A DNA stretch of 6,689 bases from contig CALAUK010000090.1 in the NCBI GenBank assembly GCA_937892135.1, forward strand, positions 1 through 6,689, in the 5' to 3' direction. How positions within the stretch are numbered: the first letter of the stretch is position 1; each line of letters opens with the position of its first letter. The position numbers and the translations under genes are program-made. Shown here in pieces: positions 1-5,970 of this stretch. The DNA comes from an uncultured Clostridia bacterium. Its GTDB lineage: Bacteria > Bacillota > Clostridia > UBA1381 > UMGS1253. The notes beneath the pieces are model-generated. The model saw only the letters and a program-made list of their open reading frames with translations. It did not search any database and was not told the DNA's origin.

Positions 1-1332
1 ACACCCGGTCACGAAGCGTTTACAGCTATGCGTGCCCGTGGTGCTCAGGTAACAGATATTGCTATTTTGGTTGTTGCAGCAGATGACGGTATTATGCCTC
101 AGACAGTTGAGTCAATCAACCACGCTAAAGCTGCCGGCGTATCTGTTATTGTTGCAGTTAACAAGATTGATAAAGAGGGCGCAAACCCCGATAAAATCAA
201 GCAGGAAATTACAGAGTACGGCTTAGTTCCTGAAGAATGGGGCGGAGATACTATATTTGTAAATGTTTCTGCAAAGCAGCGCACAAATATTGACGAGCTT
301 TTGGAAATGGTTATTTTGTCTGCAGATATGAAAGAGCTTAAGGCAAATCCCAACCGTCATGCATCAGGAACAGTTATTGAGGCAAGACTTGACAGAGCAA
401 GAGGTCCTATTGCGACTGTTCTTGTTCAGAATGGTACACTAAAGGCAGGAGATATAATTGTTGCAGGAACAAGTGTTGGTAAGGTTCGTGCTATGACAGA
501 TGAAAGAGGAAAAGCAGTTAAGAGCGCAGGTCCCTCTGTTCCTGTTGAGATTTTGGGTCTTTCTGAAACTCCCGACGGTGGCGATACTTTCTATGTTGTT
601 GAAGACGAAAGAAGAGCAAAAAGCGTTGTTGAAGACAGAAAGTTTAAGCAGAAAGAAGAGGCGTTCAAAGCCCGTACTGTTGTTTCTTTGGATAACTTGT
701 TTGACCAGATAAGCGATGGTAATATGAAAGAGCTTAACATTATCGTTAAGGCAGACGTTCAGGGTTCTGTTGAGGCGGTTACACAGTCACTTGTTAAGCT
801 TTCAAATGAGGAAGTAAGAGTAAGAGTTATTCACGGCGGTGTTGGTGCTGTTAATGAATCTGACGTTATGCTTGCATCTGCATCAAATGCGATTATTGTA
901 GGCTTTAACGTAAGACCTGACACTGTTGCAAGAGGCGCTTATGAGCGTGGCGATGTTGATATAAGACTATACCGCGTAATTTACGATGCTATTGAAGAGA
1001 TTGAGTCTGCTATGAAGGGTATGCTTGACCCGAAATTCAAAGAGGTTGTTATAGGTCACGCAGAAGTAAGACAGACATTTAAGGTTTCAAGTGTCGGAAC
1101 TATTGCGGGAAGCTATGTAACAGACGGTAAGATTACAAGAAATGCTCAGGTTCGTGTTGTCCGTGACGGCGTTGTTGTTCACGAGGGCGTTTTAGACAGC
1201 TTAAAGAGATTTAAAGACGATGCCAAAGAGGTTAACTCTGGCTACGAGTGCGGTATGGGCATTGAGAAATTTAACGATATTAAAGAGGGCGACGTAATCG
1301 AGTGCTTTATCATGGAAGAAATAAAGCAGTAA
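1..1332 (+). CDS. infB: Translation initiation factor IF2, C-terminal 443 residues (5' partial)
   Basis: IF2 is the GTPase that brings fMet-tRNA to the 30S P site and promotes 50S joining. The reading frame is open from base 1, so the gene begins upstream of the window. Visible residues start inside the G3 motif (TPGHE, with its leading Asp cut off). G4 is NKID at window residues 54-57 and G5 is SAK at 90-92; the P-loop and N-terminal domains lie outside. After the G domain come a beta-barrel domain II (about residues 119-205), domain III (about 240-345, with HGGVGAVNESDV) and the C-terminal fMet-tRNA-binding C2 barrel (about 350-443), which has the conserved GYECG segment followed by FNDIKEGD. 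Bacillus IF2 is a little over 700 residues, so roughly 60% of the protein is present. It ends with TAA 19 nt before rbfA, the usual neighbour. No frameshift or missing residue is visible. Identification is secure. Confidence 0.98.
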   Translation, partial: TPGHEAFTAMRARGAQVTDIAILVVAADDGIMPQTVESINHAKAAGVSVIVAVNKIDKEGANPDKIKQEITEYGLVPEEWGGDTIFVNVSAKQRTNIDELLEMVILSADMKELKANPNRHASGTVIEARLDRARGPIATVLVQNGTLKAGDIIVAGTSVGKVRAMTDERGKAVKSAGPSVPVEILGLSETPDGGDTFYVVEDERRAKSVVEDRKFKQKEEAFKARTVVSLDNLFDQISDGNMKELNIIVKADVQGSVEAVTQSLVKLSNEEVRVRVIHGGVGAVNESDVMLASASNAIIVGFNVRPDTVARGAYERGDVDIRLYRVIYDAIEEIESAMKGMLDPKFKEVVIGHAEVRQTFKVSSVGTIAGSYVTDGKITRNAQVRVVRDGVVVHEGVLDSLKRFKDDAKEVNSGYECGMGIEKFNDIKEGDVIECFIMEEIKQ

Positions 1333-1341
1333 GATAAAAAC

Positions 1342-1346
1342 GGAGG
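1342..1346 (+). promoter_or_regulatory. Ribosome binding site of rbfA
   Basis: GGAGG sits 5 nt before the rbfA ATG, in the 19-nt gap after the infB stop codon. It is a full-strength Shine-Dalgarno core and supports the ATG at 1352 as the start. Confidence 0.85.
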
Positions 1347-1351
1347 ATAAA

Positions 1352-1717
1352 ATGGCACAAAACAGAATCAATAAAATCAATGAACAGCTTATGCGTGAAA
1401 TAAGCGCAATAATAAGAGATTTAAAAGATTTTCGCATTCCTGTTATGACAAGTGTTATGAGCGTAAGCGCTACTAATGATTTAAGATATGCAAAGGTAAG
1501 AGTCAGCGTTATGGGTGATGAAAAAACTCAGAAAGCGGCTCTTGACGGGCTAAAGAGCGCGGCAGGCTTTATAAGAAGAGAAGTGGGAATAAGAATGAAA
1601 ATAAGATACTCACCTGAGATTATTTTCGAGCTTGACCACTCTATTGAGCACGGTGCTAAGATAAACCGCATTTTAAACGAAGTGATGGAGGACAAAAAGA
1701 GTGGAGAAGATAGTTAA
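1352..1717 (+). CDS. rbfA: 30S ribosome-binding factor A (RbfA)
   Basis: RbfA is a small KH-fold protein that binds the immature 30S subunit near the 5' end of 16S rRNA, helps its maturation and matters most in cold adaptation. This copy is 121 residues, the normal family size. It opens with the typical helix (NRINKINEQLMREIS), then NDLRYAKVRVSV, and has the Ala-x-Gly kink (AAG at 70-72) that replaces GxxG in the RbfA type of KH domain. The family signature follows: FIRREVGIRMKIRYSPEI, then F-ELD-S-EHG at about 92-101. A short charged tail (EDKKSGEDS) ends the protein. Start choice rests on GGAGG 5 nt upstream. The last 17 nt overlap the nrnA start, and the nrnA ribosome binding site lies within rbfA codons. 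B. subtilis has ylxP between infB and rbfA; it is absent here. Confidence 0.97.
   Translation: MAQNRINKINEQLMREISAIIRDLKDFRIPVMTSVMSVSATNDLRYAKVRVSVMGDEKTQKAALDGLKSAAGFIRREVGIRMKIRYSPEIIFELDHSIEHGAKINRILNEVMEDKKSGEDS
1687..1691 (+). promoter_or_regulatory. Ribosome binding site of nrnA, inside rbfA; decides a GTG start
   Basis: GGAGG lies within the rbfA coding sequence, 9 nt before the GTG at 1701. No ATG in the nrnA frame is available near this position, and the GTG start places the phosphoesterase motif I at the expected distance from the N-terminus. Ribosomes finishing rbfA would pass over this site, so coupling is likely (inference). Confidence 0.8.
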
Positions 1718-2669
1718 TGCAATAAAAAAGGCAGAAACTATAATACTTGTGCCTCATATTAACCCCGATGCAGACGCTTTGGGCTCTTGTTACGGTTTAA
1801 AAAAAGCATTGGAAAAGCTTTCAAAAAAATGCCGCGTTGTAGCAGAGGATAAGGTTCCTGATTATATATTAGATTACGCAGATGGCGAATATGAAATTTA
1901 TAGTGACGGAGCGGATTATTCATGCGATTTGTGTCTTGTGGTTGACTGCGCAGATTTAAAAAGAGTGGGAATGAGGCAAGGAATTTTTTCTTCAGCAAAA
2001 GAGCTTGCGCTTGTTGACCATCATCCCACAAACACTGAATTTGCCAAAATCAATTATGTAGAACCTACCGCTCCCGCAACGGCAGTTATTATCTATAAAT
2101 TGCTCGAGCTTTTAGAGGTAAAATTAGACACTGATATTGCAAAATACCTTTATGCCGCAATCGTTGGTGATACGGGAAACTTTAAGTATTCTAATGTTAC
2201 ACCCGAGACCTTTATTATCGCGTCAAAGCTTATAAGCTATGATATAAAGCACTGGGAGATAAGCAAAGCCATATTTGATACGGAGGATTTTATGTCTTCT
2301 AAAATAAAGGCTGAGCTTACGGGCGATATAAAACTATACGCCAATGGTCTTATAGCTGTTGTTATGGCTAAAAAGAGCCTTTTTGAAAAGTACGGCATAG
2401 AGGAAGACGAAATCTCTGATTTGGTTGATTTGGCAAGGCGTATAAGAGGCTCGGAGGTAGCGGTGTCTTTAAAAGAAACCGAAAAGGGAATTAAGGTTAG
2501 CTTAAGAGCGGCAAATGTTTGTGATGTGTCAAAAATTGCAGCTATTTACGGTGGCGGAGGTCACGTTAGAGCGGCAGGGCTTTTAGTGAAAGATATGGGA
2601 ATTGAAGAGCTTTCAGAAAAGCTTGTTTTGGATATTACAAATCAGCTTAAAGAGCTTTCTCTTTTGTGA
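1701..2669 (+). CDS. nrnA: DHH/DHHA1 phosphoesterase, NrnA-type oligoribonuclease and pAp phosphatase
   Basis: NrnA proteins are cytoplasmic, Mn-dependent enzymes that degrade 2-5 nt RNA fragments to mononucleotides and, in Bacillus, remove the 3' phosphate of pAp. The 322-residue length fits the family. All DHH-domain metal motifs are present: motif I H19-INPDADALGS (Asp23, Asp25), motif II VVDCAD (Asp82, then Arg88), motif III DHH at 106-108, and motif IV GDTGNF with Asp157. The C-terminal DHHA1 domain carries the substrate-binding GGGGHVRAAG at 284-293. There is no signal peptide, membrane segment, CBS or DRTGG domain, so this is the short NrnA form and not GdpP or a pyrophosphatase. It starts with GTG inside rbfA and ends 14 nt before truB. 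Clostridial infB operons commonly hold a DHH gene at this place. A c-di-nucleotide linear-product (pApA/pGpG) role is possible by family knowledge but cannot be read from the sequence. Confidence 0.93.
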   Translation: MEKIVNAIKKAETIILVPHINPDADALGSCYGLKKALEKLSKKCRVVAEDKVPDYILDYADGEYEIYSDGADYSCDLCLVVDCADLKRVGMRQGIFSSAKELALVDHHPTNTEFAKINYVEPTAPATAVIIYKLLELLEVKLDTDIAKYLYAAIVGDTGNFKYSNVTPETFIIASKLISYDIKHWEISKAIFDTEDFMSSKIKAELTGDIKLYANGLIAVVMAKKSLFEKYGIEEDEISDLVDLARRIRGSEVAVSLKETEKGIKVSLRAANVCDVSKIAAIYGGGGHVRAAGLLVKDMGIEELSEKLVLDITNQLKELSLL

Positions 2670-2673
2670 TTTT

Positions 2674-2678
2674 AGGAG
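2674..2678 (+). promoter_or_regulatory. Ribosome binding site of truB; decides the start
   Basis: AGGAG lies in the 14-nt nrnA-truB gap, 5 nt before the ATG at 2684. The longer open frame begins with GTG at 2666, upstream of this site, and so would not be served by it. The ATG gives the N-terminus MINGVINLNKPKG, which matches the usual TruB beginning. Confidence 0.82.
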
Positions 2679-2683
2679 AAATT

Positions 2684-3571
2684 ATGATAAATGGTGTTAT
2701 AAATCTTAATAAGCCTAAGGGAAAAACTTCTCATGATATGATTTATTTTATGAGAAGAATGTCTATGCAAAAAAGAGTTGGTCATACGGGTACGCTAGAC
2801 CCTGATGCAACGGGTGTTCTTCCTGTGTGCTTGGGGATTGCGACAAAGGCTTCTGACTATATTCAGGAAGGCACTAAAGCATACAGAGCGCATATTCATT
2901 TTGGGCTTGTGACATCGACTCAGGATATTTCAGGCGAAGTGCTAAAAGAAAATGACACAAAAAATCTTACGGAAGATATGTTTAAAGAGACAATAAAGTC
3001 TTTTATAGGCGACATAGAGCAGATTCCTCCTATGTATTCTGCAATTAAGGTTAACGGAAAAAAGCTTTATGAGCTTGCAAGAAAAGGAATTGAAATAGAA
3101 AGAAAAAGCCGTAAGGTAACGATATATTCTATTGAGATTTCAGAGTTTAACAAGGAAGAAAAATATGCCGTTATTGATGTATGCTGTTCAAAAGGAACAT
3201 ACATAAGAACTTTATGCGCTGACATAGGCGAAAAAATGGGTTTTGGCGCATGTATGGGAGAGCTTGTAAGAACAAAGAGCGGAAACTTTTTAATCGAAGA
3301 AAGCCATAGCATTGAAGAAATAGAAAAGATGGCTTCCGAGGGGAGACTGTCCGAGCTTGTTATCCCGACAGACAAGCTTTTTGAGGGGTACACACCTTTG
3401 ACAGTATCGGGAAAAGATGAGTTTTATGTTAAAAACGGAAGAGCACTCGAAGGATATGACTATCCCGAGGGCGAAAGGTTTTTAATATATGACAGCTCTG
3501 GCAAGTTTTTATGTATTTCAGAAATGAAAGACAAGAAGATAAAAATGCTTACTTCTTTTTGGAGTGATTGA
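2684..3571 (+). CDS. truB: tRNA pseudouridine-55 synthase TruB
   Basis: TruB converts U55 in the T-loop of nearly all tRNAs to pseudouridine and also acts as a tRNA-folding chaperone. The product has 295 residues, normal for the Gram-positive form. It shows the N-terminal GVINLNKPKGKTSHD block, the catalytic loop GHTGTLDPDATG with nucleophile Asp39, the active-site Tyr67 in AYRAHIHFG, IPPMYSAIKVNGKKLYELAR at 114-133, and SKGTYIRTL at 169-177 with Tyr173 and Arg175. The GELVRTKSG block at 192-200 closes the synthase core. About residues 237-292 form the short C-terminal PUA-like domain seen in Firmicutes TruB. The start is the ATG behind AGGAG, which removes six residues from the longest frame. 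The stop codon TGA lies 2 nt before the ribF ATG, and the ribF Shine-Dalgarno site is inside the last truB codons. All catalytic residues are present. Confidence 0.97.
   Translation: MINGVINLNKPKGKTSHDMIYFMRRMSMQKRVGHTGTLDPDATGVLPVCLGIATKASDYIQEGTKAYRAHIHFGLVTSTQDISGEVLKENDTKNLTEDMFKETIKSFIGDIEQIPPMYSAIKVNGKKLYELARKGIEIERKSRKVTIYSIEISEFNKEEKYAVIDVCCSKGTYIRTLCADIGEKMGFGACMGELVRTKSGNFLIEESHSIEEIEKMASEGRLSELVIPTDKLFEGYTPLTVSGKDEFYVKNGRALEGYDYPEGERFLIYDSSGKFLCISEMKDKKIKMLTSFWSD
3561..3564 (+). promoter_or_regulatory. Ribosome binding site of ribF, inside truB; decides the start
   Basis: GGAG at the very end of truB is 9 nt before ATG 3574 but only 3 nt before the in-frame TTG at 3568 that opens the longest frame. 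Spacing favours the ATG. Confidence 0.75.
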
Positions 3572-3573
3572 TA

Positions 3574-4503
3574 ATGAAAGTGTTTAAAAAAGAATACATA
3601 AAAGACGGCGGAACTGTTCTGGCGCTGGGTAGCTTTGATGCACTTCATACAGCGCACCAGAAAATTATAAAAAAAGCCGTAAGTTATGGTAAAGAAAATG
3701 GCTTAAAATCCGGTGTTTATCAGTTTTTAACTCAGCCGTGTGAGATTTTAAATCCAAAAGAATTTGTGGGAAATGTTTATTCTAATGCCCAAAAGGAAGT
3801 TATATTAGAAAATTTAGGTGTTGACTTTGCTTATTTTGAAGATTTTACGAAAGAATTTATTCGTTTAAGTCCTGAGGCTTTTATAAGAGAGCTTAAAGAA
3901 AAATTTGATGTAAAATGTGTAGTTGTCGGCTTTCATTACAGGTTTGGCTATAAAGGAGAGGGCGACAGCGAGCTTTTAAAAGAGCTTGGCAAAAAGTGTG
4001 GCTTTGAAACTATAATTGTCGGCCCCGTTAAAAAAGACGGCACTCTTATAAGCTCAACTCTTGTAAGAAGCTATATTTTATCGGGTGAGATTAAAAAAGC
4101 AAATGCTTTTCTTGGAAGAGAATACTCTATTTTAGCAGAGGTTAAAAAGGACAGGGGAGTCGGCACAAGCGTTTTAAACATCGCAACAGCAAACCTTAAT
4201 CTCGAAAAGAACCTTGTTCTGCCCGAAAATGGAGTTTATCTTACAAAGGTTATTTATAATGATAAGTCTTATCCCGCAGTTACAAATGTTGGCACAAGAC
4301 CAACCTTTGATTTAGACGAAAAAACAGTTGAAACTCATATTTTAGATTTCTCAGAAGATATTTATGGCAAGAAAATTGAGGTTTTGTTCTTAGATCAGAT
4401 CAGAAAGGAAGTAAAATTTCAAAATTCTGACCAATTAAAGATGCAAATTTTAAGCGATATAGACAAAGCAAGAAAGATGAGCGGTAATAATTTTTTAATA
4501 TAG
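3574..4503 (+). CDS. ribF: Bifunctional riboflavin kinase / FMN adenylyltransferase (RibF family), with divergent motifs
   Basis: RibF phosphorylates riboflavin to FMN and adenylylates FMN to FAD. This copy has 309 residues, the usual length, with both domains. The N-terminal nucleotidyltransferase domain (about 1-180) has GSFDALHTAH at 19-28, LSPEAFIRELKEKF at 98-111, VVGFHYRFG at 117-125 and the ISST motif at 159-162 followed by LVRS. The C-terminal kinase domain (about 183-303) has NIATANL at 202-208, ENGVYL at 218-223, TNVGTRPTF at 237-245 and VETH with the expected catalytic Glu253, then DIYG and QIRKE. Several usually invariant residues differ: FDG is FDA, HxGH is HTAH, the His of the HP pair after the first strand pair is Gln54, and PTAN reads ATAN. 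Domain order, length and operon place (after truB) make RibF the best call, but how active each half is cannot be judged. It follows truB after 2 nt; next gene is glmU, not rpsO as in many Firmicutes. Confidence 0.9.
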   Translation: MKVFKKEYIKDGGTVLALGSFDALHTAHQKIIKKAVSYGKENGLKSGVYQFLTQPCEILNPKEFVGNVYSNAQKEVILENLGVDFAYFEDFTKEFIRLSPEAFIRELKEKFDVKCVVVGFHYRFGYKGEGDSELLKELGKKCGFETIIVGPVKKDGTLISSTLVRSYILSGEIKKANAFLGREYSILAEVKKDRGVGTSVLNIATANLNLEKNLVLPENGVYLTKVIYNDKSYPAVTNVGTRPTFDLDEKTVETHILDFSEDIYGKKIEVLFLDQIRKEVKFQNSDQLKMQILSDIDKARKMSGNNFLI

Positions 4504-4524
4504 ACTAAAATTTGTAAAAAGCTC

Positions 4525-4553
4525 TTGAAAAATTTACGAAAATATGAGAGAAT
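4525..4553 (+). promoter_or_regulatory. Putative SigA-type promoter upstream of glmU
   Basis: TTGAAA at 4525-4530 matches the -35 consensus TTGACA at 5 of 6 bases. After a 17-nt spacer comes GAGAAT at 4548-4553 (4 of 6 to TATAAT), preceded by TG at 4545-4546 in the extended -10 position. This would start transcription near 4560 and give a leader of about 30 nt before glmU. It lies in the only gap larger than 20 nt in the window. The AT-rich context makes chance matches fairly likely, so this is a candidate. It would allow glmU-prs to be transcribed apart from the infB operon. Confidence 0.45.
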
Positions 4554-4580
4554 AAATTTAGATAAGTGTTTAGCGTAAGA

Positions 4581-4586
4581 AAGGAG
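4581..4586 (+). promoter_or_regulatory. Ribosome binding site of glmU; decides the start
   Basis: AAGGAG is 7 nt before ATG 4594 but only 1 nt before the in-frame ATG 4588, which is therefore too close to be used. The glmU start is set at 4594. Confidence 0.83.
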
Positions 4587-4593
4587 AATGTCT

Positions 4594-5970
4594 ATGAAAA
4601 ATGTTATGTCTCTTATTTTAGCGGCAGGCGAGTCCGGGCAGATGAAATCAAAACACCCTAAAGCTGCATTTGATGTTTGCGGAAAACCTATGATTTCGTA
4701 TGTTAAGAACAGCGTTTCTGGTCTTGGCACTAAAAAAGACGTTGTTGTGGTAGGATTTGGTGCAGATGAGGTTAAAGAAGCTTTGGGCGATGAGTTTGTT
4801 TATGCTTATCAGAAAGAGCAGAACGGAACTAAAACTGCTGTTTTAAGCGCAAGAGAATATTTTGAAAATTTTGACGGAAATGTGGTTGTTCTTCCGTGTG
4901 ATATTCCTCTTATCGAAGCTAAGGATATAGAAGATGCAATAGAATTTCACAACCAGTTTGAAAATGCGGCAACAGTTTTGACTGCAATTGTTTCTGACCC
5001 ATCGGGTTACGGAAGAATTATAAGAAATAATGCAGGCGATGTTGCAGGTATTGTTGAGCATGCAACAGCAAATCAGTATGAGCTTGAAATATCAGAAATT
5101 AACACAAGTATATATGTATTTGATGCAAAAGCTTTATGCTATGCTCTTGATAACAGCCACGTTCTTGATGGCGAATACGATAAAAATAATATTATCCATT
5201 CTATTGAAGTTTTAATAAAGTCGGGAAGACGAGTGGGCGCTTTCGAGGTTGACGATGCAACTAACGTGCTTGGCGTTAACAACAGAGTTCAGCTTTTTGA
5301 GGCTCAGGCAATAATGAGAAACAGAATTAACCGTTTCCATATGCTAAACGGAGTTTCAATTATAGCTCCCGCTGATACCTATATTGAATCAGATGTGCTT
5401 ATAGGAGAAGACACTGTAATTTATCCTAATGTCCATCTTCGCGGGAATACAAAAATCGGTTCTAACGTTATAGTTGGAGCAAACACTATGATAACAAACT
5501 CTGAAATAGCGGATAACGTTGACATTTTAAATTCCGTAATAAATGAAAGTTTCGTTGATGAGGGCGCTCACATTGGCCCGTTCGCTTATTTAAGACCTAA
5601 CAGCAAGATTGGAAAGAACGTTAAAATAGGCGATTTCGTTGAAATTAAAAATGCTGTTTTAGATGAGGGTACTAAGGTATCTCATTTGACATATGTAGGA
5701 GATTCAGACGTTGGTAAAAAGGTTAACTTCGGTTGCGGCTGTGTAACGGTTAATTACGATGGCGCAAAGAAGTACCGTTGCACCATAGGTGATAACACAT
5801 TTATTGGCTGTAACACTAACCTGGTAGCGCCCGTTGTTGTAAATGACGGAGCCTATATTGCGGCAGGTTCGACAATTACCGATGAAGTCCCCAAGGACTC
5901 TCTTGCGATTGCCAGAAGCAGACAAATTATAAAAACAAATTGGAAAGACAGGAGGAACCAAAGCAAATGA
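4594..5970 (+). CDS. glmU: Bifunctional GlmU: UDP-GlcNAc pyrophosphorylase / glucosamine-1-phosphate acetyltransferase
   Basis: GlmU acetylates GlcN-1-P with acetyl-CoA and then joins GlcNAc-1-P to UTP, giving UDP-GlcNAc for peptidoglycan. It acts as a cytoplasmic trimer. The product is 458 residues, the normal size. The uridylyltransferase domain (1-about 230) keeps LILAAG, Lys23, QKEQNGT (73-79), the metal-binding Asp103 in LPCDIPLI, GYGR (138-141), IVEH with Glu155, EINT (168-171) and GVNNR (227-231). Its signature loop is altered: G-x-G-T-R-M reads GESGQM (12-17), so Gln16 stands where E. coli has Arg18. The left-handed beta-helix domain (about 250-440) has hexapeptide repeats and the acetyltransferase residues Arg334 (YLRP), Lys352, His364 and Tyr367 (SHLTY), Asn378, NYDG (387-390), Lys393 and Arg441. 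The acetyltransferase half therefore looks fully intact. The last codons contain the prs ribosome binding site, and the stop overlaps the prs start. Confidence 0.96.
   Translation: MKNVMSLILAAGESGQMKSKHPKAAFDVCGKPMISYVKNSVSGLGTKKDVVVVGFGADEVKEALGDEFVYAYQKEQNGTKTAVLSAREYFENFDGNVVVLPCDIPLIEAKDIEDAIEFHNQFENAATVLTAIVSDPSGYGRIIRNNAGDVAGIVEHATANQYELEISEINTSIYVFDAKALCYALDNSHVLDGEYDKNNIIHSIEVLIKSGRRVGAFEVDDATNVLGVNNRVQLFEAQAIMRNRINRFHMLNGVSIIAPADTYIESDVLIGEDTVIYPNVHLRGNTKIGSNVIVGANTMITNSEIADNVDILNSVINESFVDEGAHIGPFAYLRPNSKIGKNVKIGDFVEIKNAVLDEGTKVSHLTYVGDSDVGKKVNFGCGCVTVNYDGAKKYRCTIGDNTFIGCNTNLVAPVVVNDGAYIAAGSTITDEVPKDSLAIARSRQIIKTNWKDRRNQSK
5950..5955 (+). promoter_or_regulatory. Ribosome binding site of prs, inside glmU
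   Basis: AGGAGG lies in the final glmU codons, 11 nt before ATG 5967. The spacing is a little long, but the site is a perfect core and no other in-frame start fits better. Confidence 0.75.

Noticed and set aside
1201..1437. Reverse-strand open frame across the infB-rbfA junction with a hydrophobic stretch resembling a membrane segment
   Set aside because: It is antisense to two well-supported genes and has no ribosome binding site that I can see; the hydrophobic run is what the complement of lysine/glutamate-rich codons tends to encode.
2666..2683. GTG at 2666 as the truB start, which would overlap the nrnA stop as GTGA
   Set aside because: The AGGAG site lies downstream of this GTG and is well placed for ATG 2684, whose N-terminus matches the TruB family; the extra six residues have no counterpart I know of.
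3568..3573. TTG at 3568 as the ribF start
   Set aside because: Only 3 nt from the Shine-Dalgarno core and a rare start codon, while ATG 3574 has 9-nt spacing.
4511..4540. Imperfect inverted repeat (TTTGTAAA with TTTACGAA, 14-nt loop) after ribF as a terminator
   Set aside because: The stem is almost all A-T with one G-U pair, there is no following T tract, and it overlaps the likely -35 box.
4588..4593. ATG at 4588 as the glmU start
   Set aside because: It is 1 nt from the AAGGAG site, too close for initiation; ATG 4594 has 7-nt spacing.
5400..5900. Repetitive-looking text in glmU (recurring isoleucine/valine-glycine steps) as a DNA repeat
   Set aside because: These are the hexapeptide repeats of the left-handed beta-helix, a protein-level pattern; the DNA copies are not similar enough to be a nucleotide repeat.
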